Made by a program: the position numbers and the translations under genes. A stretch of 64,000 bases of DNA from NCBI GenBank assembly GCA_052034865.1, contig JBPOIC010000014.1, positions 1 through 64,000 of the forward strand, written 5' to 3'. The notes beneath the pieces are model-generated. The model was not told the origin of the DNA. It made no database searches and saw only the letters and a program-made list of their open reading frames with translations. The stretch is from JBPOIC01 sp052034865 (GTDB lineage: Bacteria > UBA10199 > JADFYH01). Each line of letters begins with the position of its first letter. Within the stretch, counting starts at the first letter, position 1. This document shows, one piece after another, positions 44,523 through 53,360 of the stretch.

Positions 44523-47231
44523 ATGCTGAGTTCGATTGCGCGTAAAATTTTTGGAAGTAAAAATGATCGGGAGTTAAAGCGTATTGTTCCCGTGATAGAT
44601 CAAATTCGTGAGTTGGAATCCCAAATGCAGGCCCTGTCTGATGAAGGTCTGCGTGAGAAAACATTTTCATTTAAGGACAGGCTGACAAAAGGGGAAACCC
44701 TTGATGACATTCTGCCGGAGGCCTTTGCCGTGGTTCGGGAAGCCTCAATACGTGTGTTGGGAATGCGCCATTTCGATTCACAGATGATCGGTGGTTTTGT
44801 GTTGCACGAAGGAAAAATCGCCGAAATGAAGACGGGTGAAGGAAAAACCCTTGTCGCCACCTTGCCGGTTTATCTCAATGCCCTCGAAGGCAAAGGTGTG
44901 CATGTGGTGACCGTAAATGATTACCTTGCACGACGAGATTCCGAGTGGATGGGAAGGGTTTACCGTTTTTTGGGATTAAGCGTAGGAGTGATTGTCCACG
45001 GATTAAACGATGAACAGCGCCGGACTTCCTATCATGCCGATGTTACTTACGGCACGAACAACGAGTTTGGATTCGACTATCTCCGCGATAACATGAAATT
45101 TGATCTGGCGAGTTGTGTTCAGCGCGGGCTGCATTACGCCATTGTCGATGAGGTCGATAGCATTCTCATCGACGAAGCACGCACTCCTTTGATCATTTCA
45201 GGTCCTTCTGAAGTATCGACCCACCAATATTATCAAATCGATCAGGTTATTCCCCAACTGACCCGAGAGACTCATTTTACCATCGATGAAAAAATTCGTT
45301 CCGCCAGTTTGACCGAGGCGGGAGTTGCCCAGGTCGAAAAGATTTTAGGGATCGAAAATCTTTATGATCCTCAACAAATTGAAACCCTGCATCACGTTGA
45401 ACAGGCCCTGCGAGCGCATGCGCTTTTCAAAAGGGATGTTGATTATGTCGTAAAAGACGGCGAGGTCGTGATTGTTGACGAATTCACGGGACGACAGATG
45501 CCCGGCAGACGCTGGAGTGATGGTCTTCACCAGGCGATTGAAGCCAAGGAAAAGGTCCAGGTCGAAAATGAAAATCAGACCCTGGCGACGATTTCTTTCC
45601 AAAATTATTTTCGCATGTACCAAAAACTTTCCGGTATGACCGGAACTGCAGATACCGAGGCTGCAGAGTTTGGAAAGATTTACAATCTGGAAGTCATGGT
45701 GATTCCTCCCAACCGGCCCATGATCCGAAAAGACGATGCAGACATGATCTATAAAAATGAGAAAGGAAAATTTAAGGCAGTAATCAAGGAGGTTGAAGAT
45801 TGCCACCAGCGGGGACAACCGGTGTTGGTAGGTACAATCTCCATTGAAAAATCCGAACTCCTTGCCGGCATGCTTTCCCGCCGCGGGATCAGGCATTCTG
45901 TGCTCAATGCCAAACATCATGAAAAAGAAGCCGAGATAGTTGCCCAGGCAGGACGCTTTGGAGCTGTCACGATTTCCACCAACATGGCCGGTCGCGGAAC
46001 GGATATTCTTCTCGGTGGCAATCCAGAGTTTTTAGCCAAGTCAAAAATCAGGCCCGAGGAAAACCCTGAAGAGTATTTTAAGATTTGTGAAGAATTTAAG
46101 AAAAACTGCGAGGATGAAAAAAGGAAGGTCATGGATGCAGGTGGTTTGCATATCATCGGAACCGAGCGTCATGAATCCCGCCGAATTGACAATCAGTTGC
46201 GTGGACGTGCAGGTCGTCAGGGGGATCCCGGCTCTTCCCGATTCTATATTTCTTTAGAAGACGACCTTATGCGTATCTTTGGATCTGATCGCATTGCTGG
46301 CATGATGGATCGTCTGGGAATGGAAGAAGACGAGCCGATTTTTCATCCCTGGATCACTAAGGCGATCGAAAGTTCCCAAAAGAAAGTGGAGGCTCACAAC
46401 TTCGACAGTCGAAAAAATCTTTTGGAATTTGATGATGTCATGAATCAGCAGCGTAGTACGGTTTATAAACTGCGTCGCGAGTTACTGGCAGGCATTGGTA
46501 CTCAGGATAAAGTGACCGATCTAATTGACCAGTGGGCCGAAAAAATCCCGATGGATTTTGAGCCGGATCGTGGTGAGGAGTGGAATGTAAAAGCCCTGAA
46601 TGATCAGTTGTTCAAGGTTTTTGGTGCAAGATTAGAGTCTTTGCCGAGCCCCACCATCGGGCTTTCGATGGATGAAGTGGGAGAAAAAATCTATCACCAT
46701 GCCCTTTCTCTCTACGAAGCCAAGGAAAAGAATGTAGGTTCCGATGTGCTCCGCCATGTCGAGCGCGTTTTGATGCTTCAAACCCTCGATGCCCTCTGGA
46801 AAGATCATCTTTTAAGTATGGATCATCTTCGCGATGGAATCGGTTTGCGTGGTTATGCCCAAAAAGATCCAATTGTTGAATACAAGCGAGAAGGTTTTAA
46901 TCTTTTTGAAAAGATGATGATTCGCTTTACCGAAGACGCCCTGGAAAAAGTTTTTAGGGTTCAGATTCACATAGAAAAAGCTCCAGCTCCTCAACCGATT
47001 GCACCTTCCAATGCTTCCCAACCAGAGCTTCAAAAACCGGTTTTTCCTGGGGCTTTTCCATCATCCGCCCCGACGCCCGCCCTACGACCAGCGGCTGCGA
47101 ATCCAGTCTCAAAACAGGCTTACATTCAAACCGCCACTGGTTCTTTGCAACGAGAGGCCCCCAAGGTACGTCGCAATGAATCCTGCCCCTGTGGGAGTGG
47201 AAAAAAATATAAAAAATGTTGTGGGGCTTAG
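44523..47231 (+). CDS. secA: Preprotein translocase ATPase SecA
   Basis: 902 aa motor of the Sec pathway. Walker A KTGEGKTLVATLPVYLN near residue 103, the preprotein cross-linking domain, DEAD-like VDEVDSILIDEARTPL, TISTNMAGRGTDILLGGNP and the helicase arm. A variable Pro/Ala-rich linker precedes the C-terminal zinc motif ESCPCGSGKKYKKCC, which binds SecB or ribosomes. It begins at ATG 44523 with GGAGACAAGG before it. It heads a run of four same-strand genes. Confidence 0.97.
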   Translation: MLSSIARKIFGSKNDRELKRIVPVIDQIRELESQMQALSDEGLREKTFSFKDRLTKGETLDDILPEAFAVVREASIRVLGMRHFDSQMIGGFVLHEGKIAEMKTGEGKTLVATLPVYLNALEGKGVHVVTVNDYLARRDSEWMGRVYRFLGLSVGVIVHGLNDEQRRTSYHADVTYGTNNEFGFDYLRDNMKFDLASCVQRGLHYAIVDEVDSILIDEARTPLIISGPSEVSTHQYYQIDQVIPQLTRETHFTIDEKIRSASLTEAGVAQVEKILGIENLYDPQQIETLHHVEQALRAHALFKRDVDYVVKDGEVVIVDEFTGRQMPGRRWSDGLHQAIEAKEKVQVENENQTLATISFQNYFRMYQKLSGMTGTADTEAAEFGKIYNLEVMVIPPNRPMIRKDDADMIYKNEKGKFKAVIKEVEDCHQRGQPVLVGTISIEKSELLAGMLSRRGIRHSVLNAKHHEKEAEIVAQAGRFGAVTISTNMAGRGTDILLGGNPEFLAKSKIRPEENPEEYFKICEEFKKNCEDEKRKVMDAGGLHIIGTERHESRRIDNQLRGRAGRQGDPGSSRFYISLEDDLMRIFGSDRIAGMMDRLGMEEDEPIFHPWITKAIESSQKKVEAHNFDSRKNLLEFDDVMNQQRSTVYKLRRELLAGIGTQDKVTDLIDQWAEKIPMDFEPDRGEEWNVKALNDQLFKVFGARLESLPSPTIGLSMDEVGEKIYHHALSLYEAKEKNVGSDVLRHVERVLMLQTLDALWKDHLLSMDHLRDGIGLRGYAQKDPIVEYKREGFNLFEKMMIRFTEDALEKVFRVQIHIEKAPAPQPIAPSNASQPELQKPVFPGAFPSSAPTPALRPAAANPVSKQAYIQTATGSLQREAPKVRRNESCPCGSGKKYKKCCGA

Positions 47232-47234
47232 GAA

Positions 47235-47957
47235 ATGACCGAAGCCACACTAATGTATCTGGAACAAAACTATTATGGGGTTCTTGCAAAGATTCAGTCT
47301 GCCCTTCAAAAGGCAGGACGACCCCAAGGATCTGTTCGTTTGTTGGCTGTATCAAAAGGGCATTCGTGGAAGGCCATTCAAAAAATTCATTTTTTGGGAC
47401 AGTTGGACTTTGGTGAAAACTACGTCCAGGAGCTTAGGCAAAAAAGAGCCTTACAGGAATCAAGCCTTTCTCAGAACGACTTTCATTGGCATTATACCGG
47501 TCATCTCCAAACTAATAAGTTAAAAGATCTAATCGGAACGATCCGTCTTTTTCATTCCATTGATCGCTTGAGTTTAGCTGAAAAAATGAATGCCCTGGCT
47601 CAGCAGAGGCAGGTTCGATGTCAGGGTTTGGTCGAGGTGAATCTGGGAAATGAGATGGGTAAATTCGGGATCCAAAAAGAAAATCTGGAAACATTTTTAG
47701 AACAACTTAATAGGCTTTCTTTTGTCGATATTCAAGGTTTGATGATTATCCCTCCTTTCTCAGAAAATCCTGAAGATACAAGGCCTTACTTTAAAGAACT
47801 TCGAGATATTCTTAACCAAATTAATCATCGGAAAATTTACCGAGCTCCCTTGTGTGAGCTTTCCATGGGGATGTCTCACGATTATGAAGTGGCGATCGAA
47901 GAAGGCGCCACATGGGTGCGGGTGGGAACAAATATTTTTGGGCCCCGTCACCCATAA
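47235..47957 (+). CDS. PLP homeostasis protein, YggS/PLPBP family
   Basis: 240 aa, non-catalytic PLP carrier. The PLP lysine is K41 in LLAVSKGHSWKAI. Family blocks are FGENYVQEL, WHYTGHLQTNKLKDLIG, VEVNLGNEMGKFG and the end LSMGMSHDYEVAIEEGATWV. It starts 3 bp after the secA stop and precedes proC, as in many bacteria where yggS, proC and yggT cluster. Confidence 0.95.
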   Translation: MTEATLMYLEQNYYGVLAKIQSALQKAGRPQGSVRLLAVSKGHSWKAIQKIHFLGQLDFGENYVQELRQKRALQESSLSQNDFHWHYTGHLQTNKLKDLIGTIRLFHSIDRLSLAEKMNALAQQRQVRCQGLVEVNLGNEMGKFGIQKENLETFLEQLNRLSFVDIQGLMIIPPFSENPEDTRPYFKELRDILNQINHRKIYRAPLCELSMGMSHDYEVAIEEGATWVRVGTNIFGPRHP

Positions 47958-47973
47958 CCCATCAAAGGAACCT

Positions 47974-48810
47974 ATGATTACACAACCTCTCTTGGGATTT
48001 ATTGGTGCAGGAAATATGGCGCAGGCCCTGATCGCCGGATGGGTGTCGAAAGGTCAGTCTGCCTCATCGATTTTAATTTCGGATGCCAATCCTCAAAAAC
48101 TTTCCCAGCTTAAGAAAAAATATGGTGTGTTACCGGTTTCTTCAAATCAGGAACTTGTACAAAAGGCTTCGCAAATTGTTCTGGCGGTCAAGCCACAAGA
48201 TCTTAGGCAAGTTCTGTCAGAAATTGTTCCTTTTGTGAAAAATCAAACCTTTGTTTCCATTGCAGCTGGTATAGATCTTTCCTTTATTTCTCGTCATCTG
48301 ACTTCTCCTTCACAGAAAAAAGCTCCTCTTGTGTTGCGTGCCATGCCCAATAATCCTGCTTTGATTGGGCAAGGAATAACGGCTCTTTACACTCCTTTGA
48401 AGCTCAACTCTTCTCAGAAAAAAAACATTCAAAACATTTTTTTGGGGGCAGGTCAGGTACTTTGGGTGGAAAAGGAAAAGGATCTGGATGCTGTCACCGG
48501 TCTTTCGGGCTCGGGGCCTGCATATGTGTATCTTTTTACAGAGGCTTTGATTCAGGCCGGAATCGCTAGAGGACTTTCGTTGGAAATTGCCTCCCAGTTG
48601 GTCATCAGTACCTTGGTTGGCTCATCCCTCATGATTCAAAAGACGATGCAAAAGCCAGAGGAGTTGATCGCCCAGGTGACTTCCAAGCGAGGGACCACGC
48701 TTGCAGGTCTTCAGGTCTTAAAAAAGGGAGGGCTTTTTCGCCTGATAAAAAAGACGGTCCGTGCGGCCACGCTTCGAGCTCAGCAGATGCGAAAAGAGTT
48801 CGGCTCTTAA
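47974..48810 (+). CDS. proC: Pyrroline-5-carboxylate reductase
   Basis: 278 aa, last step of proline synthesis. NAD(P)-binding LGFIGAGNMAQALIAGW, then AVKPQDLRQVL, RAMPNNPALIGQGITAL and the C-terminal GLSGSGPAYVYLFTEALI and SKRGTTLAGLQVL. The ATG at 47974 is used; the frame is open further upstream but that overlaps yggS and lacks the conserved start. It has an AAAGGAA site. Confidence 0.95.
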   Translation: MITQPLLGFIGAGNMAQALIAGWVSKGQSASSILISDANPQKLSQLKKKYGVLPVSSNQELVQKASQIVLAVKPQDLRQVLSEIVPFVKNQTFVSIAAGIDLSFISRHLTSPSQKKAPLVLRAMPNNPALIGQGITALYTPLKLNSSQKKNIQNIFLGAGQVLWVEKEKDLDAVTGLSGSGPAYVYLFTEALIQAGIARGLSLEIASQLVISTLVGSSLMIQKTMQKPEELIAQVTSKRGTTLAGLQVLKKGGLFRLIKKTVRAATLRAQQMRKEFGS

Positions 48811-48859
48811 GTTTGTTATTTTTCAAATGCTTGGCAATTAAATTTTCAAGAGGAATTTT

Positions 48860-49186
48860 ATGCTGCTCCACTCGGTAGGTTATTTTATTATCTCCCTTGC
48901 GAAAATCGTTCAGTTATTAGCGGAGATGTATGTGTTTGTCATTGCCGCTTCGGTTCTTATCTCCTGGATTGGTGCCGATCCTTATAATCCCATCGTCCGC
49001 TTTGTTCGGCAGATGACAGAGCCGGTCTTTAGCCGTTTTCGGCGCTACGTCCCAAAAGCCTTGTTTCGGACAGGGATGGATTTTACGCCGGTGCTGGTTT
49101 TGATCCTTTTAATTTTTATTGAGAACTTTGTGGTCAATGTTCTTTTTGAGCTCGGCCAGTCCTTATTGATGAATAAAAAAATGTGA
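48860..49186 (+). CDS. YggT family membrane protein
   Basis: 108 aa with two membrane segments (about 8-36 and 72-98) and the central motif ADPYNPIVRFVRQMTEPVFS typical of YggT. It belongs to the conserved yggS-proC-yggT cluster. YggT is linked to cell division or osmotic tolerance in various bacteria, without a defined activity. Confidence 0.92.
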   Translation: MLLHSVGYFIISLAKIVQLLAEMYVFVIAASVLISWIGADPYNPIVRFVRQMTEPVFSRFRRYVPKALFRTGMDFTPVLVLILLIFIENFVVNVLFELGQSLLMNKKM

Positions 49187-49376
49187 TGATGAAATGGTGA
49201 CATTCTGGTCGAAATAATGGTGCGCCAGAGACTCGACACACCAGTTTTTTCCAATTAAGATTAATAGGTTAGGAAAACTGTAGACAACAAACCCCACCTC
49301 CTCTATTCTGATTTTGGCTCAGAGGAATCAAAACAATTTATGGGATGATTCGATGTAAAAACCACTGAGGTGATGA

Positions 49377-49991
49377 TTGGTCGACCGGATCGAAAAAACA
49401 AAATCCTCCCACTATTGGAAAATTGACGGAGGATTGGATCTTAAAAAAGATCAGGAAGAACAATCCTCAGAGAAGGGTCAACAGGAGAATCCCTCAAAAT
49501 TTGATGAGAAAACCGACTGGACGCGACTGATTTCAAAAGATTCCGTCCCGCGAGAGACCGTCAATCTTCCATTAAAATCGATTCAAACCCTGCTGTTTCG
49601 TGGGGTCTCCACCTGGAGGGATAGAGCCTCGCTTGAAGTTGATCTGATTCTTAAAGATGGTACCCGAACAAATTCGGCTCTGCTTTCAATTTCTCGCTCG
49701 GAAGGTTTAAAACTGGTTCATGTCAAGCCCGGCCAAAGTCTTGATTTATACCTGCTAGGGAATGCCCCGCAGGTGCGGGTGGGAGTGGTCGTTCAGGAGA
49801 AAGTGAATCCTCCGCCTGTACCTCTTGTTATGGAAAAAAAATCTGAGTTTGTGATTGAAGAGGAAAAAACTCAGCTGCTGGATTTGCCAGCCGATATTCG
49901 ATTTGGAAAACTCCAGCTTGCCTTATTCATTTTAGGAACCTTGGTGTTGCTGTTCGGAGGATATTGGTTGGTAATGCTTTTGATGTTTTAA
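49377..49991 (+). CDS. Hypothetical tail-anchored protein
   Basis: 204 aa. I do not recognise the family. Residues 1-65 are charged and probably disordered. Residues 65-140 look beta-rich (LPLKSIQTLLFRG, VDLILKDGTRTNSALLSISR). A Pro/Glu linker and one C-terminal membrane span (about 182-203) follow. The topology suggests a cytoplasmic domain anchored by its tail. The start is TTG 49377; an out-of-frame ATG lies 4 bp upstream. It lies before the PEGA kinase on the same strand. Confidence 0.65.
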   Translation: MVDRIEKTKSSHYWKIDGGLDLKKDQEEQSSEKGQQENPSKFDEKTDWTRLISKDSVPRETVNLPLKSIQTLLFRGVSTWRDRASLEVDLILKDGTRTNSALLSISRSEGLKLVHVKPGQSLDLYLLGNAPQVRVGVVVQEKVNPPPVPLVMEKKSEFVIEEEKTQLLDLPADIRFGKLQLALFILGTLVLLFGGYWLVMLLMF

Positions 49992-50209
49992 TATCGGTCC
50001 TTCCATCTTTTCTTAAAATTCATCTTTAACATTGAGGTTTTTCAAAATGAATTCACTCCTGATTGGGAGAAGTTGTTCTTACAGCCTTGAGTATTTCTTA
50101 ATGTTATTGGCTCTCTCCTATAAAAGATGAAATAACTGATTCGCCGGATCATCGAAGACAATTGTAGTGTGGGTGCCGAGATAAGGCCCGGAAAGTAAAA
50201 TGAATTCTT

Positions 50210-53020
50210 ATGAGCGATTTTCAGCCCAAACCTTTTGGAAAATATTTTTTGATCGAAAAACTCGCTACCGGCGGGATGGCCGAAATCTACAAGGCCAAAA
50301 CTTTTGGAGTAGACGGTTTTGAAAAACTCCTGGCGATCAAGCGCATCCTTCCCCACTGCTCTACGGATAAAGAATTCATCACCATGCTGATCGACGAGGC
50401 CAAGCTCTCCGTCGTTCTTTCCCATACGAATATCGTGCAGGTTTTTGATTTGGGAAAAGTTGGAAGCGACTATTTTATTTCGATGGAATACGTCGAAGGG
50501 ATCAACCTCCGCGAATTCATCAACCGCTGTAAAGAACGTGGAGAAAAAATTCCTGAGGATATTGCGGTCTATATTATCAGCGAAGTTTGTAAGGGGCTCG
50601 ATTACGCCCATGCAAAAAAAGACATGGACGGAAATCCGCTCAATATCGTCCATCGGGATATCTCTCCTCAGAACATTCTCATCAGTTTTGAAGGGGAAGT
50701 GAAGGTCGTGGATTTCGGAATCGCCAAGGCGGCCATGAACATGTCTCACACGATGGCCGGAGTGCTTAAAGGCAAGATCACGTATATGTCTCCGGAACAG
50801 GCCCTTGGAAAACCGGTCGATTGCCGAACCGATATTTTTTCAACTGGTCTCATCCTCAATGAACTCTTGACTCAGCAGCGTTTTTTCACCGGCGACAGTC
50901 AGTTTGAAGTCCTCAAAAAAATCCGCTCGACCCGTATTTCTGAGACTACTCTCGCCGAAGATATCCCCCTTAACTTGCGCAAAACGATGGCCACCTCGCT
51001 GGCTTATTCTCCCAAAGACCGTTTTCAGAATGCCGGGGATATGCAGATCGAGCTCACCAAGTATCTGTATTCCACCTATATCGATTTTTCTCCCCGCAAA
51101 CTTTCGCAACTCGTCAAACGCCTGTTTGATGATGAAATCAAAAGCAAACAGACCAAGTACCGTGATGAGATGAGTATCGATGCGAAAACCCGATCGATCC
51201 TTCTTGAATCTGAGGCCCAGCAGTTTTTGGTACATCGTGAAGATGCGGAAAAAACCACTGTTGAAAAAGGAATGCTTGGAACCCACTCCGTAGCTGATCT
51301 GGGACTCGCCAAAACCGATCCGGGGATTGTTCCTCTACCAGGACAGGGCTCGGGCGCTTCCGCATCTCTTCCCAACCCCTCAACAAATCCTTTTAAATGG
51401 ATTTTTCTAACTTTACTTTTTTTGTTCCTCGCAGGGGGAGGCTATTACGCCTACAAAAACTGGAACCCTCCTCCTCCAAAAATCGGGACGTTGATCATCA
51501 ACTCCAATCCCCCTGGTGCTCAGGTTACTCTCAATGACAAAGAAACCGATTACGTTACCCCAGCGACGATTCCAAATGTTGAGCTTTTCATCAGCCAAAA
51601 GGTGACCCTTAAAAAGGCTAAGTTTCTTCCCTGGGAGAGACTGGTGACGGTCATTTCCGATCAGCCCTTAAGTCTGGATGCCAAGCTCGAATCAGTGCCG
51701 GTGGGTTCCATCCATCTTATTTCCGATCCACCTGGAGCAAAAGCTTGGCTGGATGGAAAAGAAATTGGAGTCACTCCGCTTAAAATTCCGGATCTGGAAT
51801 TGAAGTCCTACACCTTGCGTCTGGAAAAAGAAGATCACAAACCTCTAGAGCAAAAAGTCGAGGTGACCAAGGCCGACACTTCCCAGGATCTCAATCTCAC
51901 GCTGACAGCGATCAAATACGGAAACATCGAGGTGACTTCCGATCCTTCCGAGGCCCAGATCTTTATCAACGACCTGGATACCGGGCTTAAAACCCCCAAC
52001 CATTTGCCGAAATTTGAAGTAGGTACGCAAATTACCTTGCAGTTGAAAAAAGAAAGGTTTGTCTACGCCCCCAAAACGATCACCATCGAAGAGAATCCGA
52101 TTGTCCTGAAAGAGAAGCTGGCAAAAGAACCGGCCTTCCTTTCAGTTTCTTCTGATCCATCCGGCGCCGATGTTTCGATCAACGGCCAACGCCGTGGCCA
52201 AACCCCCGGGCGTTTTGAGATTACTGCCGAACAGTCTGTGCGTGTGACAATTTCGAAAACCCGGTATGAATCAGCGACTCAGCAGATCAGTGCCTTAAAA
52301 TCCGGGGATACAAAATCCACTTCGGCCAGCTTAAAACAGGTGACAGTTCAGTATGCGAATTTATCTGTCACCACCGATCCACCCGGCGCTGCGATCAGTA
52401 TTGATGGAGAAGGAAAATCAGGAGGGGGGCCTTTCCAGGTTGTCGCCGGGAAAGGAGTGCGGGTAAGCGTTTCTAAAGAAGGATTTGAAACAGCCACCCA
52501 AAGCGTCAGTTTAAAACCCGACGAAACTCGCTCAATTGCACTCAAGCTTAAACTAAAAACATCATCAGACCATCTGCCTGACAAACCGCCTCCTATGGGA
52601 GACAGCTATGTTTCTGTCAGCTCCAAACCTGCAGGGGCCGATGTCTTTATCAATGGAGTCAATAAGGGTGCGACCCCTGGAAAATTTAAGGTCTCTCCAG
52701 GAAATGTTGAGGTGATGGTTCGCAGTGCTTCAGGAAGTAAAACCCAGGAAGTCAGTGTAAAAGAGGGCGAGACGAAGGTCGTCAGTTTTAACTTTGATCA
52801 AGTTGGGGGAGGCGTTGGAATGATCGTCATTTTCTCCGAACCGCCGGGGGCTGCGGTCTTTTTCGACGGGGCTGCCACTGGTCGTTCAACACCGCTTAAA
52901 ATTCCCAATCTTCGGATGGGAACCGATCATACGATTCGCCTGGAGTTGAATGGAAAAACCTGGAGTCGATCCTTCTCGGTCGATCGTGAAAAAATGGAGT
53001 TTATGGCGAATTTGAAGTGA
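50210..53020 (+). CDS. Membrane Ser/Thr protein kinase with seven PEGA repeats
   Basis: 936 aa. The cytoplasmic Hanks-type kinase domain (about 10-280) has LATGGMAEIYKAK, the ATP lysine in LLAIKRI, the catalytic loop IVHRDISPQNILIS, DFG in VVDFGIAKA and YMSPEQALG. A linker of about 120 residues leads to one membrane span (about 396-415). The outside part holds seven PEGA-like units of 60-80 residues, each with an S-x-P-x-G-A core (SNPPGAQVTL, SDPPGAKAWL, SDPSEAQIFI, SDPSGADVSI, TDPPGAAISI, SKPAGADVFI, SEPPGAAVFF). PEGA modules are thought to bind surface layers. It is co-directional with the FHA activator and is a likely regulator of the secretion genes. Confidence 0.92.
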   Translation: MSDFQPKPFGKYFLIEKLATGGMAEIYKAKTFGVDGFEKLLAIKRILPHCSTDKEFITMLIDEAKLSVVLSHTNIVQVFDLGKVGSDYFISMEYVEGINLREFINRCKERGEKIPEDIAVYIISEVCKGLDYAHAKKDMDGNPLNIVHRDISPQNILISFEGEVKVVDFGIAKAAMNMSHTMAGVLKGKITYMSPEQALGKPVDCRTDIFSTGLILNELLTQQRFFTGDSQFEVLKKIRSTRISETTLAEDIPLNLRKTMATSLAYSPKDRFQNAGDMQIELTKYLYSTYIDFSPRKLSQLVKRLFDDEIKSKQTKYRDEMSIDAKTRSILLESEAQQFLVHREDAEKTTVEKGMLGTHSVADLGLAKTDPGIVPLPGQGSGASASLPNPSTNPFKWIFLTLLFLFLAGGGYYAYKNWNPPPPKIGTLIINSNPPGAQVTLNDKETDYVTPATIPNVELFISQKVTLKKAKFLPWERLVTVISDQPLSLDAKLESVPVGSIHLISDPPGAKAWLDGKEIGVTPLKIPDLELKSYTLRLEKEDHKPLEQKVEVTKADTSQDLNLTLTAIKYGNIEVTSDPSEAQIFINDLDTGLKTPNHLPKFEVGTQITLQLKKERFVYAPKTITIEENPIVLKEKLAKEPAFLSVSSDPSGADVSINGQRRGQTPGRFEITAEQSVRVTISKTRYESATQQISALKSGDTKSTSASLKQVTVQYANLSVTTDPPGAAISIDGEGKSGGGPFQVVAGKGVRVSVSKEGFETATQSVSLKPDETRSIALKLKLKTSSDHLPDKPPPMGDSYVSVSSKPAGADVFINGVNKGATPGKFKVSPGNVEVMVRSASGSKTQEVSVKEGETKVVSFNFDQVGGGVGMIVIFSEPPGAAVFFDGAATGRSTPLKIPNLRMGTDHTIRLELNGKTWSRSFSVDREKMEFMANLK

Positions 53021-53360
53021 GTGGGGAGGGAGTAAGATCACGTCCCATCGTTGAAGGGAGATGAGTTAGATCAGAATTCAGAAGATGGATTGCCAGGTCG
53101 CTGCGCTCCTCGGAATGAAGAAGATTGCGATCCGCCAAAAACGGACCTGTCCGCCTCAGGCGGACGCCCTTAAGAACCCAGGAATCAGAATGCAGAAGTA
53201 AACTCTGAATTCAATTTCTCTGCGGGACTACCCATCCTTGATGGGCATCGCTCACCAGGGCAAAAGATCAGTGCGAAGATAAATGTCGCCAATAGATCAC
53301 TTCCCTAAAATTACAAAGCAGGGATTGAATCCCATAACCTTGTAGAATACCTTTCATCTT
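53021..53360. repeat. 340-bp gap of dispersed repeat words and hairpins
   Basis: No gene is visible. Hairpins GTCCGCC/GGCGGAC (53149-53165) and CCCATC/GATGGG (53231-53245) are present. TTCTGAATTCTGA-type words occur at 53071-53086 and 53180-53205. A REP-like word TCGCTGCGCTCCTCGGAATG is at 53098-53117. The region resembles the block at 32574-32923. Confidence 0.55.
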
